A DNA stretch of 64,000 nucleotides, from the NCBI GenBank assembly GCA_964036045.1, contig OZ038390.1, positions 42,292,525 to 42,356,524 of the forward strand, read 5' to 3'. A program made the translations under genes and the position numbers. Source of the DNA: Eutreptiella sp. 'Long Island Sound 2002'. Its lineage: Eukaryota; Euglenozoa; Euglenophyceae; Eutreptiales; Eutreptiaceae. Below, piece after piece: positions 10,701 through 19,759 of this stretch. Under the pieces are notes generated by a model. It worked only from the letters and a program-made list of their open reading frames with translations, did no database searches and was not told the origin of the DNA. Numbering within the stretch: the first letter of the stretch is position 1; each line of letters starts with the position of its first letter.

Positions 10701-13244
10701 GGGCAAATTGGCGACAGCACCCTTGCCGTCTATGGGGGTCCCCAACGCTTCAGAGCGGGCGACAAAATCAGAAGTGGCCCACAAGTGGGCCTGGTGGCTA
10801 CATCACCCTTGCCATCTGGGGGGTCCCCAACGCTTCAGAGCGCGGGACAAAATCAGCAATGGGAAGTTTTTTTGTTTTTTGGCGTAAATCGGGTTGTTTT
10901 TTTAAGCGTAACTCACTTTTTTGTTGCCGTCGGTCGCGTATCAAAAAAAGCGCAGGTCACGGAACAAAAAAGGCGTAAGTCGAAAAAGAAAAAAAAGCGA
11001 CTTACGCCACAAAAAAAAGATAAGCAACTTACGCCTAACACCCTAGGCACGGGGGGCTTCACATTCTTGGACCAGCAAAGCCAACCCCTCTTCCATAGAC
11101 TGGGATACTAGTCCCTTCTTCCCTCTTCTGCTCTAGGATGGGTACCCTTAGCAACGTACACTATGGTCGCATTTGGCCCCAAATCTCCACCCTGATCACC
11201 GTTGTTGGGGGGGCCATGGGCCGCCCCCACAGGTATATATCGGTCCCCATGTTCTAGAGGACCGAGGCTGGAGGAAGGGGCGTTGGAGCCCCACAGGACC
11301 ACCTCCCAGGCCTCTGGGGTGTCTGTCACCAAGGATGACCCCACACTGGGGAGGCAGGGTTTTCGTTTCCGGGGGAGGGGGGGGTCAATATAGCCCTCCG
11401 GCCGGACCCCCCCCTCCCCCAAAAAGGGCTCAATTGACAGGACCCCCAAAATCCTACCGAGTCTGACCCCCAGGCCTTGGAGGTGACCCAGACCCAAAAA
11501 TCGGGAAAAAAAGAAAATGAGATTTTTGGAATCAGCGCGTCGAGGGGGTTCAGAAAAGTCATCATTTGCCGTGTATTTGGTGAAAAAAAATCGACCAATT
11601 TTAGTGCTCAAAAAAATTTTCGGCGCCTTTGGCGCCAGACTTCATAATGACTGATTAATGGTGCCTGTCAATTGAGCCCTTTTCCCGAACCCCCCCTCCC
11701 CCAGTTTTGGGGGGCTCTATTGACCCCCCCCCGCCCCGGAAGTGAAAACCCGACATGCCCTGGGGTGTCTGTCACCAAGGACGACCCCACACGTGCCTCC
11801 GGCGCTGGGGATTGAATTGCAAGACAGTCTGCCATGGACCCATGCTGAACCTTCCAATCAGGCACTCCGGCCCGCAGCACTCCCTGGAAGCAGCACTCCC
11901 TGGAAGTAAGTGTGCTGTTCCACCAGGATGCCCTGTATCAGTCGGCAGTCGGCAGTCGGCAATGACCCTGATGGTGTCATCGACCCACCATCATCAGGTG
12001 CTTGCCGGTGCTCGTTGTGGCTCCTCCATGAAGCCTCCTTGCCTGCCACTGGGTTTGTGGTGTCGTTTTTTGGGGGGGGGACTGTTTTGACATCTGGGAG
12101 GGATCACAGGGGGCTGGCTCACGGCATGTGCTGTTGGATGCCCCACTTGCTACACTGCAGCCACAAGTGCTTTTTCCACCAATGTGAGGGGCTCTTGGTC
12201 AGGTGGTGCCTCACTGCTCTGGGATGGTTGCACGCTGCTCACAAAAAAAAATTTTTGGTTCAGACCTCGGTAAGCTGGCAAATCCCTCTGACCAAACGGT
12301 ACTCGAGAGAGCTCTCGGAATCAGGAATCAGAGCAGTGCAGTGCTACGATGTCCCACAGCTCACTGTGGTCGCAGACATGACACGTAGGTAGGGCAAGCT
12401 AAATCTGAAACGAGAAGATGCAGCGGGAACTGCCACACCCGTAGGCATCCCAAGGTGCTCCTGGTTGCTCCCTGCTCACAAATTGACAAAGTCCCCTGAG
12501 CTCCAACCGACACATTGAAAACTGAAAGAGCACACAACCCCACTATGGCTTATGATAAATACCAGCCCTTCAATGACCATAAGTGTGCATCATAAAGCGG
12601 GGCAGTGCATGGATCATGAGCAGCCAAAGGCCAGAACATAGGGATCATAGCTGGGGCGAAAGTTTTGACTGGTCCTGGACACTTATCCCAGGCTAAAGGG
12701 CCAGGTTCACGCACTCACCCACATCAGAAAACAATACGACAAATCAAAATTTATTCAACAACCAGCAAATTTTCAGACCCAGGTTGAGGTACAAAAACTT
12801 TATCTTAGGACAGCCCGAAACAATTTCTGGCTGGGGGACAAATATGGACAGGAGAAGCACACAGCTATCCACAAGTGTGCACAAGTGAAGCATCACAAAC
12901 CTGCAAAAATGCTCCATAGTGCCCCCGCTTGGCAATATTCTGAGGGCACCCAAAATTGATGTCCACAGCATCACATTGCCACTCCACATACTTTGCAGCC
13001 TGCAAGAGGACTACTGGGTCATTTGCACAGAATTGCACAAACAAGGGCTTGTCCTCCCGTGACGTAGTGAACTCCCTGGCCCTGTACTTTGGGTCCGCCG
13101 CAAACCTGCCACTGTTGAGCATGGGAGCATATGTTAGCTGTGCTCCATATCTCCGGGTGAGTTCACGATATGGGAGATCCGAGCCCTCTACCATGGGGGC
13201 CAACACGAACTTGGGGGACCCAAGGGAGGCCCAAAAGTCGTAAC
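4608..13244 (-). CDS. DUS1: tRNA-dihydrouridine synthase, DUS1 type (4 exons seen, 5' end unresolved)
   Basis: Flavoenzyme of the Dus family that reduces uridine to dihydrouridine in the tRNA D-loop; DUS1 enzymes act at U16/U17. The inferred join is complement(4608..4736, 5971..6207, 7983..8402, 12901..13244). The TIM barrel carries an FMN-site motif APMVEGSDLPYREL, QFCANDP, the catalytic cysteine in NFGCPQNIAKRGHYGAFLQ, VTAKIRVF, HGRTREMRG and IPVIANGNI; all match the DUS1 branch closely. The helical tRNA-binding domain follows (KSHLFKLMPF). Exons 2 to 4 are 420, 237 and 129 nt, all phase 0, ending in TAA. At least one 5' exon with the start codon lies above 13244 and was not found. Introns are about 4.5, 1.8 and 1.2 kb. 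Unlike human DUS1L, the protein stops soon after the helical domain, with no cysteine-rich tail visible. No key residue is missing, so the gene looks functional. Confidence 0.9.
4737..5970 (-). other. DUS1 last intron
   Basis: About 1.2 kb, bounded by GTACAG and TTTGCAG. Nothing else was recognised inside. Confidence 0.6.
5971..6207 (-). CDS. DUS1: DUS1 exon with the helical tRNA-binding domain
   Basis: 79 codons, phase 0 on both sides. The acceptor is CCGTCTCTTCAG|ATCGCTG and the donor is CCACAG|GTACAG. It encodes IAVDLAAEYLGLCRHF and KSHLFKLMPF, which correspond to the EYL...HLFKLWH region of DUS1 proteins. Confidence 0.88.
6208..7982 (-). other. DUS1 intron with no recognised content
   Basis: About 1.8 kb, bounded by GTTTGC and CTTCAG. 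A plus-strand open frame at 6526-7149 runs through it, but it has no recognisable domain and looks accidental. Confidence 0.6.
7983..8402 (-). CDS. DUS1: DUS1 exon with C-terminal half of the TIM barrel
   Basis: 140 codons, phase 0 on both sides. The acceptor is GTGCTCAG|GATGAATGG and the donor is AAG|GTTTGC. It carries VPVTAKIRVF, VHGRTREMRG and SIPVIANGNI, the substrate- and FMN-contacting strands, and MSAEAILWDPRLF, the family's closing motif. The last residues (LSGSYRK) diverge from animal homologues, so the exact donor is the least certain part. Confidence 0.9.
8702..8819. repeat. 59-bp tandem duplication
   Basis: Two units, 8702-8760 and 8761-8819, each beginning GGGCTCAATGGTCAGTACTG and ending GTCAGCTACT. 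They differ by a single base (TGTCC versus TATCC). Confidence 0.95.
8820..8965. repeat. ~28-bp minisatellite, about 5 copies
   Basis: Units of the form CTCTGGGATGGGTGCCCC, later CTCTGGGATGGGTACACC, repeat about every 27-30 bp and decay towards 8960. Confidence 0.85.
9118..9470. repeat. Dispersed G-run repeat with CTGCACAAGA tail
   Basis: G-runs flank a TTGGTTCTGACG / GGCCGGAGGCCCA core, followed by CTAACCTCCATTTGCCCTCC and GCCATGTTGGTTAGGCTGCA near 9436. The tail matches 43457-43482, and the core matches sequences near 30.86 and 57.2 kb, so this is a dispersed family member. Confidence 0.65.
9746..9846. repeat. T-run / GTAAGTC array
   Basis: Alternating T8-T9 runs and short GTAAGTC, GCGTAAG or ACGCAAAC words, period about 25-30 bp. 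The same texture recurs at 10.87-11.04, 39.90-39.96 and 42.76-43.02 kb. Confidence 0.75.
10655..10860. repeat. Short copy of the ACAAAATCAGAA repeat family
   Basis: Three occurrences of GACAAAATCAG(A/C), near 10675, 10761 and 10847, spaced about 86 bp, with GGGTCCCCAACGCTTCAGAG between them. They are related to the 104-bp array at 17.2-18.5 kb and the copy at 40.2-40.5 kb. Confidence 0.85.
10866..11040. repeat. T-run / GCGTAA array with both orientations
   Basis: T- or A-runs alternate with GGCGTAAATC, GCGTAACTC, GGCGTAAGTCG and their reverse complements (GCGACTTACGCC, CAACTTACGCC). The opposed words near 10970 and 11000 can pair as a hairpin. Confidence 0.8.
11384..11728. repeat. Inverted-repeat pair bracketing ~220 bp
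   Basis: The left arm (about 11384-11441) runs from GGGGTCAATATAGCCC to GGGCTCAATTGACAGG. The right arm (about 11664-11728) is its imperfect reverse complement, from CCTGTCAATTGAGCCC to GGGCTCTATTGACCCCC. A direct repeat, GGGGTGTCTGTCACCAAGGA, lies outside or beside the arms at about 11318 and 11762. This looks like a small non-autonomous element or a nested insertion. Confidence 0.65.
12901..13244 (-). CDS. DUS1: DUS1 exon with N-terminal half of the TIM barrel and catalytic Cys
   Basis: Encodes YDFWASLGSPKFVLAPMVEG through GHYGAFLQ, including the NFGCPQ catalytic cysteine. The 3' end is CAG|GTTTGTG at 12901/12900, phase 0, which joins directly to DEWHTV as in animal DUS1. The 5' end is inferred at a CTTACAG acceptor (13247-13245). 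The same frame stays open further upstream without a convincing start, so the boundary on that side is tentative. Confidence 0.88.
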
Positions 13245-15042
13245 CTGTAAGCTTGGCATTGCCCTCACAGTGCCTCCACTGCACTCCAGCACCATAGTCT
13301 TCCAGTGTGCTCAAGTAGAACAAAACCAGGACCCTTTTACAGAAGAGAGATGCAAATATCCACCTGCAAGCGCACAACAAATGCGCACTCAGGGGCATGC
13401 GTGCATGTGCATGCACATGTGTATTTCACACTATTTTGACCAGGCATGGGCGCACTGACAGGGCGTAGCCACTGATTACCGTCAACCCTACTGGACCACA
13501 GTGCCTGTCCCCTTGTCATCCTCCAGCGCTGCATGACCAGAACCTGGCTCGCTGCCCCCAGGACCAATGGAGGGGTGGTAGCTCCTTCTGCAGTACCAGA
13601 GCATGTTCTTGCAAGGTTGCTCCACATGTTGTACGTGCACTGGGGTAACCATGTTTACGGCAGTGAGGCAGCCTCCACGGCTACTCATTTCGGTGATTAC
13701 CCCAGCAGGTGCCCTTGACAGACACGTCAACCACACATCACCATGCCAGAGCTAGTGTTTGGACCCATGACCTTGCAGTTGCAAGTCCTGGGATTCTGTG
13801 TGCATGTGCATGTGTGGGGAATGTTTGCGACTTTTTGGCAAATGTCCCAAAGACTTCAGCTCCAGGTCCTACCCTTCCCTTAGAGAAGCCCCAAGGTCCA
13901 GCAGGATAGTTTTCCTTGCATTGATCATGAGGTATGGTGGTGCACTTTTCACAGCACAAAGTACAGACATCATCCCTCACCATCCCTCATCCCCAGCATC
14001 ATCATGGCAACCGTTTTGGTTGCATGACCCATACAGAAGGTGGCACGTGTTCCCATGGATTATAGGAGCAGCAACCAATCTACTTTGCTGCTCACTTGCA
14101 TTGCCATGAGTGTAATGAGATTACCTTGCTAACCAAACCCTGATGCCACAAATGAGCAAACATTTGGCCAATCCTCACCATGTACCACCCATGCACATCG
14201 TTAATCGTTAAACAGATATTAGCAGGTAGTGAGAGTACTGTACTTTCTATCTTATGTCCCCAAAGCAGGGAAGAGTTGGACAGCCCATTGGAGGAATTCT
14301 TGCACTTGCACACACTCTGCGCCACTTGCAAACACGGTGTCCAAGAAAACCTCCAATTTAACCCCCTTCCACATGTCCCCCAAAACTAGCCTCTATACAG
14401 CATATTGTTGTTCCTTGCCTTCCATCAGAGGCTGTATCCACAACGTGTGCACGGTGCACTGGGCATGCACTATGCCTAGTTTTGGACTAAAACTAGGCCC
14501 AGAGGTCTGCCCTCAGCAGGGCGGTCCTTAATAGGGAAAAAATCAGTTGTTCCGTTACCAAGTTTTCCCAAAAACGCCTACCGTCACTCCATGTGTTCAA
14601 CCATTGGTTCCTAGCCTACTGGCACTCCATGTGTTCAACCATTGGTTCCTAGCCCTTCACGTCTTCACCCAGGGGTTCTGAACTGTTCAAACATGATTTC
14701 CTAGCCCCACATGTGTGCAATCACTCATCCATATGTTCCTACCCCCCCCATGTATTCCGTGATAGCATCCGCTCCCTACCTGACACCCTGCACAATTGAA
14801 GAAGAACACGAGCAATGTTTTTTTCATCAAATGCACTGACATAGCGTTCAACCACCCGAACGTTCCATCGCCGGTGGCACAGCTAGAATATACTCTCTAA
14901 AACTGGTACATTTGGTGGAAGTGGGACTGGACACGCTGCATAAGCTCACCCTTTGCCCCTTTCACACTCAAACCATGCCTCCTGCAAATGGCCTTGAACT
15001 CAATATGAGTCCACTCATGCATACTAACCCTCTGCGTTGCCT
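13245..15042. other. Region upstream of DUS1, no exon recognised
   Basis: The missing 5' exon of DUS1 may lie here, but no start-bearing exon with the required phase-1 end stood out. Alternating purine/pyrimidine GCATGTGCATG tracts occur near 13395 and 13800. The 14.5-14.75 kb part repeats CCATGTGTTCAACCATTGGTT at short intervals. Confidence 0.4.
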
Positions 15043-17175
15043 TCACCACTGCTCATCCACGTCATACATGAACACCAACTGAGAGGCAGAGTTAGAGGAC
15101 GTAGAGACCACGGCAGGAGGGTTAGGAAGGTCCGAAGAGGAGTTACTAGCGACTTCACCCGGCTGGTCCGAGTCCTCATCGTCCGTATCCTCATCCTCGT
15201 CCTCCAACCTAACCCCGTACACAGCCCTAATATCGGCGTCACGAGTTGCCCTCTTGGGGACAACCCACAAATCTTGAATGTCCAATGGAACCTCACCCTC
15301 TTCATCCTCTTCCAAAGAAACTTGCAAATCCTTGAACGCAGCAAACCCAAGCAAACCACCATCTTCCACCTCAACCACATGCCCTTGCTTGCGCTTACGG
15401 GGGCGGCTGGAGGGGGGTCTTGCGAAGCTCATCAAACACCTCAAACGGCCCCCAGTCCTCTGGTGCTTCCATGTTGCACCTCACCCGAAACGTCTCACGC
15501 ATGTGCTCTGTGCTCTGGCCGAAGTCCGTAGCCGTCACGTAGCTGAACACTCTCTCACACGAACATGAGCTTGCCTCAACCCAATCCTCCGCCATAGCAC
15601 TACCAACCCACTCAGATCCATTGAAGTGTGTTTGCACATCTTCAATTAGAGCATGAAGGAACTTTACCCGGCTGCCCTTGATGAGGCTGCTCCCGACCTC
15701 AACACCCAACGTTTCCTCCCAACCCCCTAGAATGACATGACGCATGGTGTGCAAAAGTTGCGTGCACATCACGTTCATCAAACCATGGACGGCGGCGACT
15801 TGTGCCCCCCGGATCGCCTGGACTTTCTTGCTCGTGGCACAAACCACAGCAAAAAAATCACAAAAAAAGGCCGCCATAAACTTGAAAAGGGGGTGCAACA
15901 AAGCATCCAACAAGCCCTCAGCCTTCTCCCTACGCCCAAGGTCAGCCTCATTGTCAATGTACTGAAGAAGGTGGAGGAGAACATCGGGAAGGTTCTCTAG
16001 AACAATATCCAACTCATGGAACATAGTTCAGCGTTCGCGGCATCTGGATCCTTATCAGTGGCTTCACTCCCTTGGGGTTGCACCATGTCTGCAAGGCCTA
16101 TGACACTTTTGAAAGAAAATAGCTCACGAAAATTATGGCAGACGATAGCAAAATAGAAAGGCCACAAACATTTTGGCAAACGACAGCAAAAATAGAAAGA
16201 CCACGGCAGAAAAATACTTGCAAAAATTTCTTCCTCCGGAGTCCGCACGAAAACCGCGAGCGGCTCACTCTTTGCCCCCCTTCGGGCGCCGGCATCAAGT
16301 TTAGCTGCAAGCTTCTTGTGCCTCAAGACCTAGGCCCGCGTTCGGCAGCGACCTTGACCCACAATCAAAGCACGTAGTCGTTGATACGCCGAACCGCTGC
16401 CGTAGTTGCGCTGCCCATCCTTGGCCTTGATGCCATCCAAGCGGCACAACCTGTCGTAGAACTGCTGGTCCTTACCCGCATGCAACGTAGCGTAGCAGTT
16501 AACTGTGGCTTGTTGCATGGGAACCGGGATAACACGCGGGGCGTCTTGGGGGGCAATATTTCCTGCGGGCGCGGCAGGCTCAGCAGGGGCCAACCAGCGC
16601 TGATGCGTAGCAGTTGTTGCGTGAGCATCAATGAGATGCCGCTCCTTTGGGGCGGAGCCATCGCACCACGGACCCCATTCTAAGGGACGGTGCCAGTTGG
16701 CAGCGCATATTCCACACTTGGACCCGGAATAGTGGTCCAGTGCCACGGGTGCAAAGCGGCTAGGGGAAGTAGATGCCGTAGGGACGGCGTACGCTTTGCA
16801 GCATTAAATGCATGGAGGTGCTTGCCGTGCGAAATGTGGTGCTCCGCTTCACCACGCTTCCAATGCCCATTTGGTGGAATTGATGGTTTCATCGCTGGAC
16901 CCATTGCACAAAAGGCATTGCAAACCCGTAGGAGATCGCACAATGTACATTATGGTAGCGAAGGGGACGTTTGATGGCATCTTCCAAGCGGAATGATTCA
17001 ACGGAGAGCGGGGGGCGTTCGATGCAAATGGGCTGACACCGGCATTGAAATTTGCCTCAAGCGCCTCCTCATCTGAATATGACGGGGGAGGGGAGCTGCC
17101 GGGGTTGAATGTTACCACGAGGCGAGGCCCGGCTTTGGCGGCCATTTTGCGGTCACTGTTAGCTCTGCTATTCAC
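15043..17175 (-). pseudogene. hAT-like transposase remnant, frame-broken
   Basis: Minus-strand open segments follow one another: 17175-16849, 16943-16680, 16746-16330, 16024-15395 and 15444-15043. The first two read as a zinc-finger-like N-terminus split by a frame change (CLLC, then HHISHGKHLHAF). The long 16024-15395 segment ends with EASSCSCERVFSYV and MRETFRVRCNMEA, resembling the hAT C-terminal dimerisation region (CERVFS... followed by a distal RxxxN). The tail at 15444-15043 is acidic. No single frame spans the element, so it is inactive. The superfamily call rests mainly on the CERVFS region; terminal repeats and a target-site duplication were not located. Confidence 0.55.
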
Positions 17176-17239
17176 AACCTAAAGGGCCCGCACATGCTCA
17201 GCCACATCCTCACGATGTTTTCGTGTTTACGATCCTTCT

Positions 17240-18500
17240 CCGGCTTTTGGCAGCCTCACCCTTGCCTTCTCCAGGGCCCAAAAGAGGGCGGAAATGCTAT
17301 GTCACCCTTGCATTCTCAGGGGTCCCCAACAAAGGGGAAAAAAATCAGAATTGGCTGCCTGACCCCTAGCTTCTCGGGGGCCCAAAAGAGGGCGGAAATG
17401 CTATGTCACCCTTGCATTCTCAGGGTTCCCCAACAAAGGCGAACGAAATCAGAATTGGCCGCATCACCCCTGCCTTCTCAGGGGCCCAAAAGGGGGCAGA
17501 AATGCTATGTCACCCCTGCATTCTCGGGGATCCCGAACAAAGGGGAACAAAATCAGAATTGGCCGCCTCACCCCTGCCTTCTCGGGGGCCCAAAAGAGGG
17601 CGGAAATGCTATGTCACCCCTGCATTCTCGGGGATCCCGAACAAACGGGAATGAAATCAGAATTGGCTGCCTGACCCCTAGCTTCTCGGGGGCTCAAAAG
17701 AGGGCGGAAATGCTATGTCACCCTTGCATTCTCAGGGGTCCCCAACAAAGGCGAACGAAATCAGAATTGGCTGCATCACCCCTGCCTTCTCGGGGGCCCA
17801 AAAGGGGGCAGAAATGCTATGTCACCCGTGCATTCTCGGGGATCCCGAACAAAGGGGAACAAAATCAGAATTGGCTGCCTCACCCCTGCCTTCTCGGGGG
17901 CCCAAAAGAGGGCGGAAATGCTATGTCACCCCTTCATTCTCGGGGATCCCGAACAAACGGGAATGAAATCAGAATTGGCTGCCTCACCCCTACCTTCTCG
18001 GGGGACCAAAAGAGGGCTCAACTGGTACGTCACCACTGCATTCTCAGGAGTACCCAACAAAGGGGAACAAAATCAGAATTGGCTGCCTCACCCCTACCTT
18101 CTCGGGGACCCAAAGGAGGGAGGAAATGGTACATCACCCTTGCATAATCAGGGGTCCGCAACAAAGGCGAATAAAATGAGAATTGGCTGCCTCAACCCTG
18201 CCTTCTCGGGGGCCCAAAAGAGGGCGGAAATGCTATGTCACCCTTGCATTCTCAGGGGTCCCCAACAAAGGGGAACAAAATCAGAATTGGCTGCCTCAAC
18301 CCTACCTTCTCAGGGGCCCAAAGGAGGGAGGAAATGCTATGTCACCCTTGCATAATCGGGGGTCCCCAACAAAGGTGAATAAAATCAGAATTGGCTGCCT
18401 CACCCTTGCCTTCCCGGGGGCCCAAAAGAGGGCGGAAATGCTGTGTCACCCTTGCATTCTCGGGATTCCCCAACAAAGGGGAACAAAATCAGTGCACCCT
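17240..18500. repeat. 104-bp tandem array, about 12 copies
   Basis: The unit contains ACAAAATCAGAATTGGCTGC, a TTCTCGGGGGCCCAAAAG segment, GGCGGAAATGCTATGTCACC and GGGGTCCCCAACAAAGG. Identical words recur 312 bp (three units) apart, for example at 17403 and 17715. Because 104 is not a multiple of three, successive units are read in rotating frames. This makes the long plus-strand open frames (17194-18147 and others) a by-product of the repeat. Confidence 0.93.
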
Positions 18501-18569
18501 CTATGCACCCTCTGTGTCTAGGTGCCAACCATAACATCCCACCATTGACGTTGAGTGGAAGCTTTTTTT

Positions 18570-19758
18570 CTCAAAACACCTACTGCCGGCGCTTCAACTT
18601 TTTATGATGGAGGTTTCCCACTACAAGTTGCGTGTTTAGTCCCGTATGGTGACTATGACCGAGTCTGACAGGTGCCCTGTCTTTGGACAAGTTGAAACCG
18701 TTGAACACGCGTTCTGCACCTGCAAGTTTCACCGGTTACTTTTCCGTTTGGTAGAGAAGATTTCCCCCCTCCCCGTCCCGTACAAGGGTGAAAAGTGTGT
18801 GATCTCCCAGGCTCCGCTAGTCCGACGCCTTAACTATGCTTGTGGTATTTGATACTGGTTAGGGGTTTTTTCGCACTGGCAGATGCGCAATTTTGTAAGG
18901 ATGTTTGGTAAGGTGGCCACTGAAGACATGTTCTTGTCCTACTAGACCGGCTCGTTGAAAGGGCACTCCCGTGAAGGACCGTTAAAACAATATGCTCATG
19001 TGTTTTTGTGTTTGGTTGATTCCTTGCAATATCATTCTCAATCTGGTTCCCCTCGGCCCGTTGCTGTGGGGAGCCATCCCTCTGCCCCATTTGTGTCTAA
19101 ACGTGACCACCGATTGGAACGCAAACGAGCGGCTGTCTCTGTAGTCACGCTACGCATAGACCAGCTAGTCCAGGAGGGTTTTGTGATTGTTTACACACAT
19201 GGGTCCTCCAAGGAAGTTGAGGTGTCGGGTGTCACTGTCCGGATTGGTGGTTGGGGTTGCACTAATATGAAGTCCAGTGAAAAGAGTAGGAGGATACCCC
19301 GCGACCTCCCGCAGATCAACTCAGTTGGAAAACTGCTGGCAGCCCTAGATGCAGCCCGGGCGTTTAGCCAGTCGACCAAGGTTGTGTTAGTTACAGATTC
19401 CAACTATGTGAGAGAGGGTTTTTCCTCAGTCCGCAAGTGGTGTGCTAACGGGTGGATTTTGCCGTCTGGCCAACGGGTGGCACATCGGGAGATGTGGCAG
19501 GAGGTTCTCCGGAATCTTGATACGATGGGCCCTCGACTTCAGGTCCTATGGTGCCCGTCTCATGAGGGTATCCTAGTAACGAACGTGCAAATAACTTGGC
19601 AGAGAGTGGCACTGCGGTTGCGGAGTCAGAAGTTCGTGCGGAAGCGACGCCCAAGACTCCTGTCCCCCAGCAGTTCGTTGATTTTTTTTTCTCCGGGTCA
19701 AGATCCACACCTGCCTTTGAGGGCAGAGGGCAGTAAACGGCGACGTCTGCTTTTTTGA
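18570..19758 (+). pseudogene. 3' end of a dead non-LTR retrotransposon (LINE): zinc knuckle and RNase H
   Basis: Part of a LINE polyprotein. Around 18590-18850 the text reads LRV, a stop, then SRMVTMTESDRCPVFGQVET and VEHAFCTCKFHR, the zinc-knuckle region that follows LINE reverse transcriptases; the usual second Cys of the CxxC is Phe here. From about 19140 an RNase H fold follows: IVYTHGSS, GGWGC, LLAALDAARAF, VLVTDSNYV, LWCPSHEGI. Of the four usual acidic residues only the Asp in VTDS is clearly kept. The first is His (YTHGSS), the Glu position reads Lys (VGKLLAAL) and the last Asp is lost, so the nuclease should be dead. Frame changes and stops separate the domains. The reverse transcriptase itself is not visible upstream; the 104-bp array begins there instead. 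Confidence 0.8.
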
Positions 19759-19759
19759 T

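Larger units (their letters stand above)
8403..12900 (-). other. DUS1 4.5-kb intron rich in repeats
   Basis: Bounded by GTTTGTG and GCTCAG. It contains a 59-bp duplication, a ~28-bp minisatellite, a dispersed G-run repeat, two T-run/GCGTAA arrays, a short copy of the ACAAAATCAGAA repeat family and an inverted-repeat pair at 11.4/11.7 kb. All of these are listed separately. Confidence 0.7.

Noticed and set aside
13745-13800. Second tRNA-like sequence with a B-box-like GGTCCAAAC on the minus strand
   Set aside because: No A box at the right distance and no stems; a B-box-like word alone is common by chance. Similar words near 25275, 31010 and 48430 were set aside for the same reason.
17194-18147. 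317-codon plus-strand open frame
   Set aside because: It lies in the 104-bp array. Motifs alternate because the period rotates the frame, which is expected from the repeat alone.
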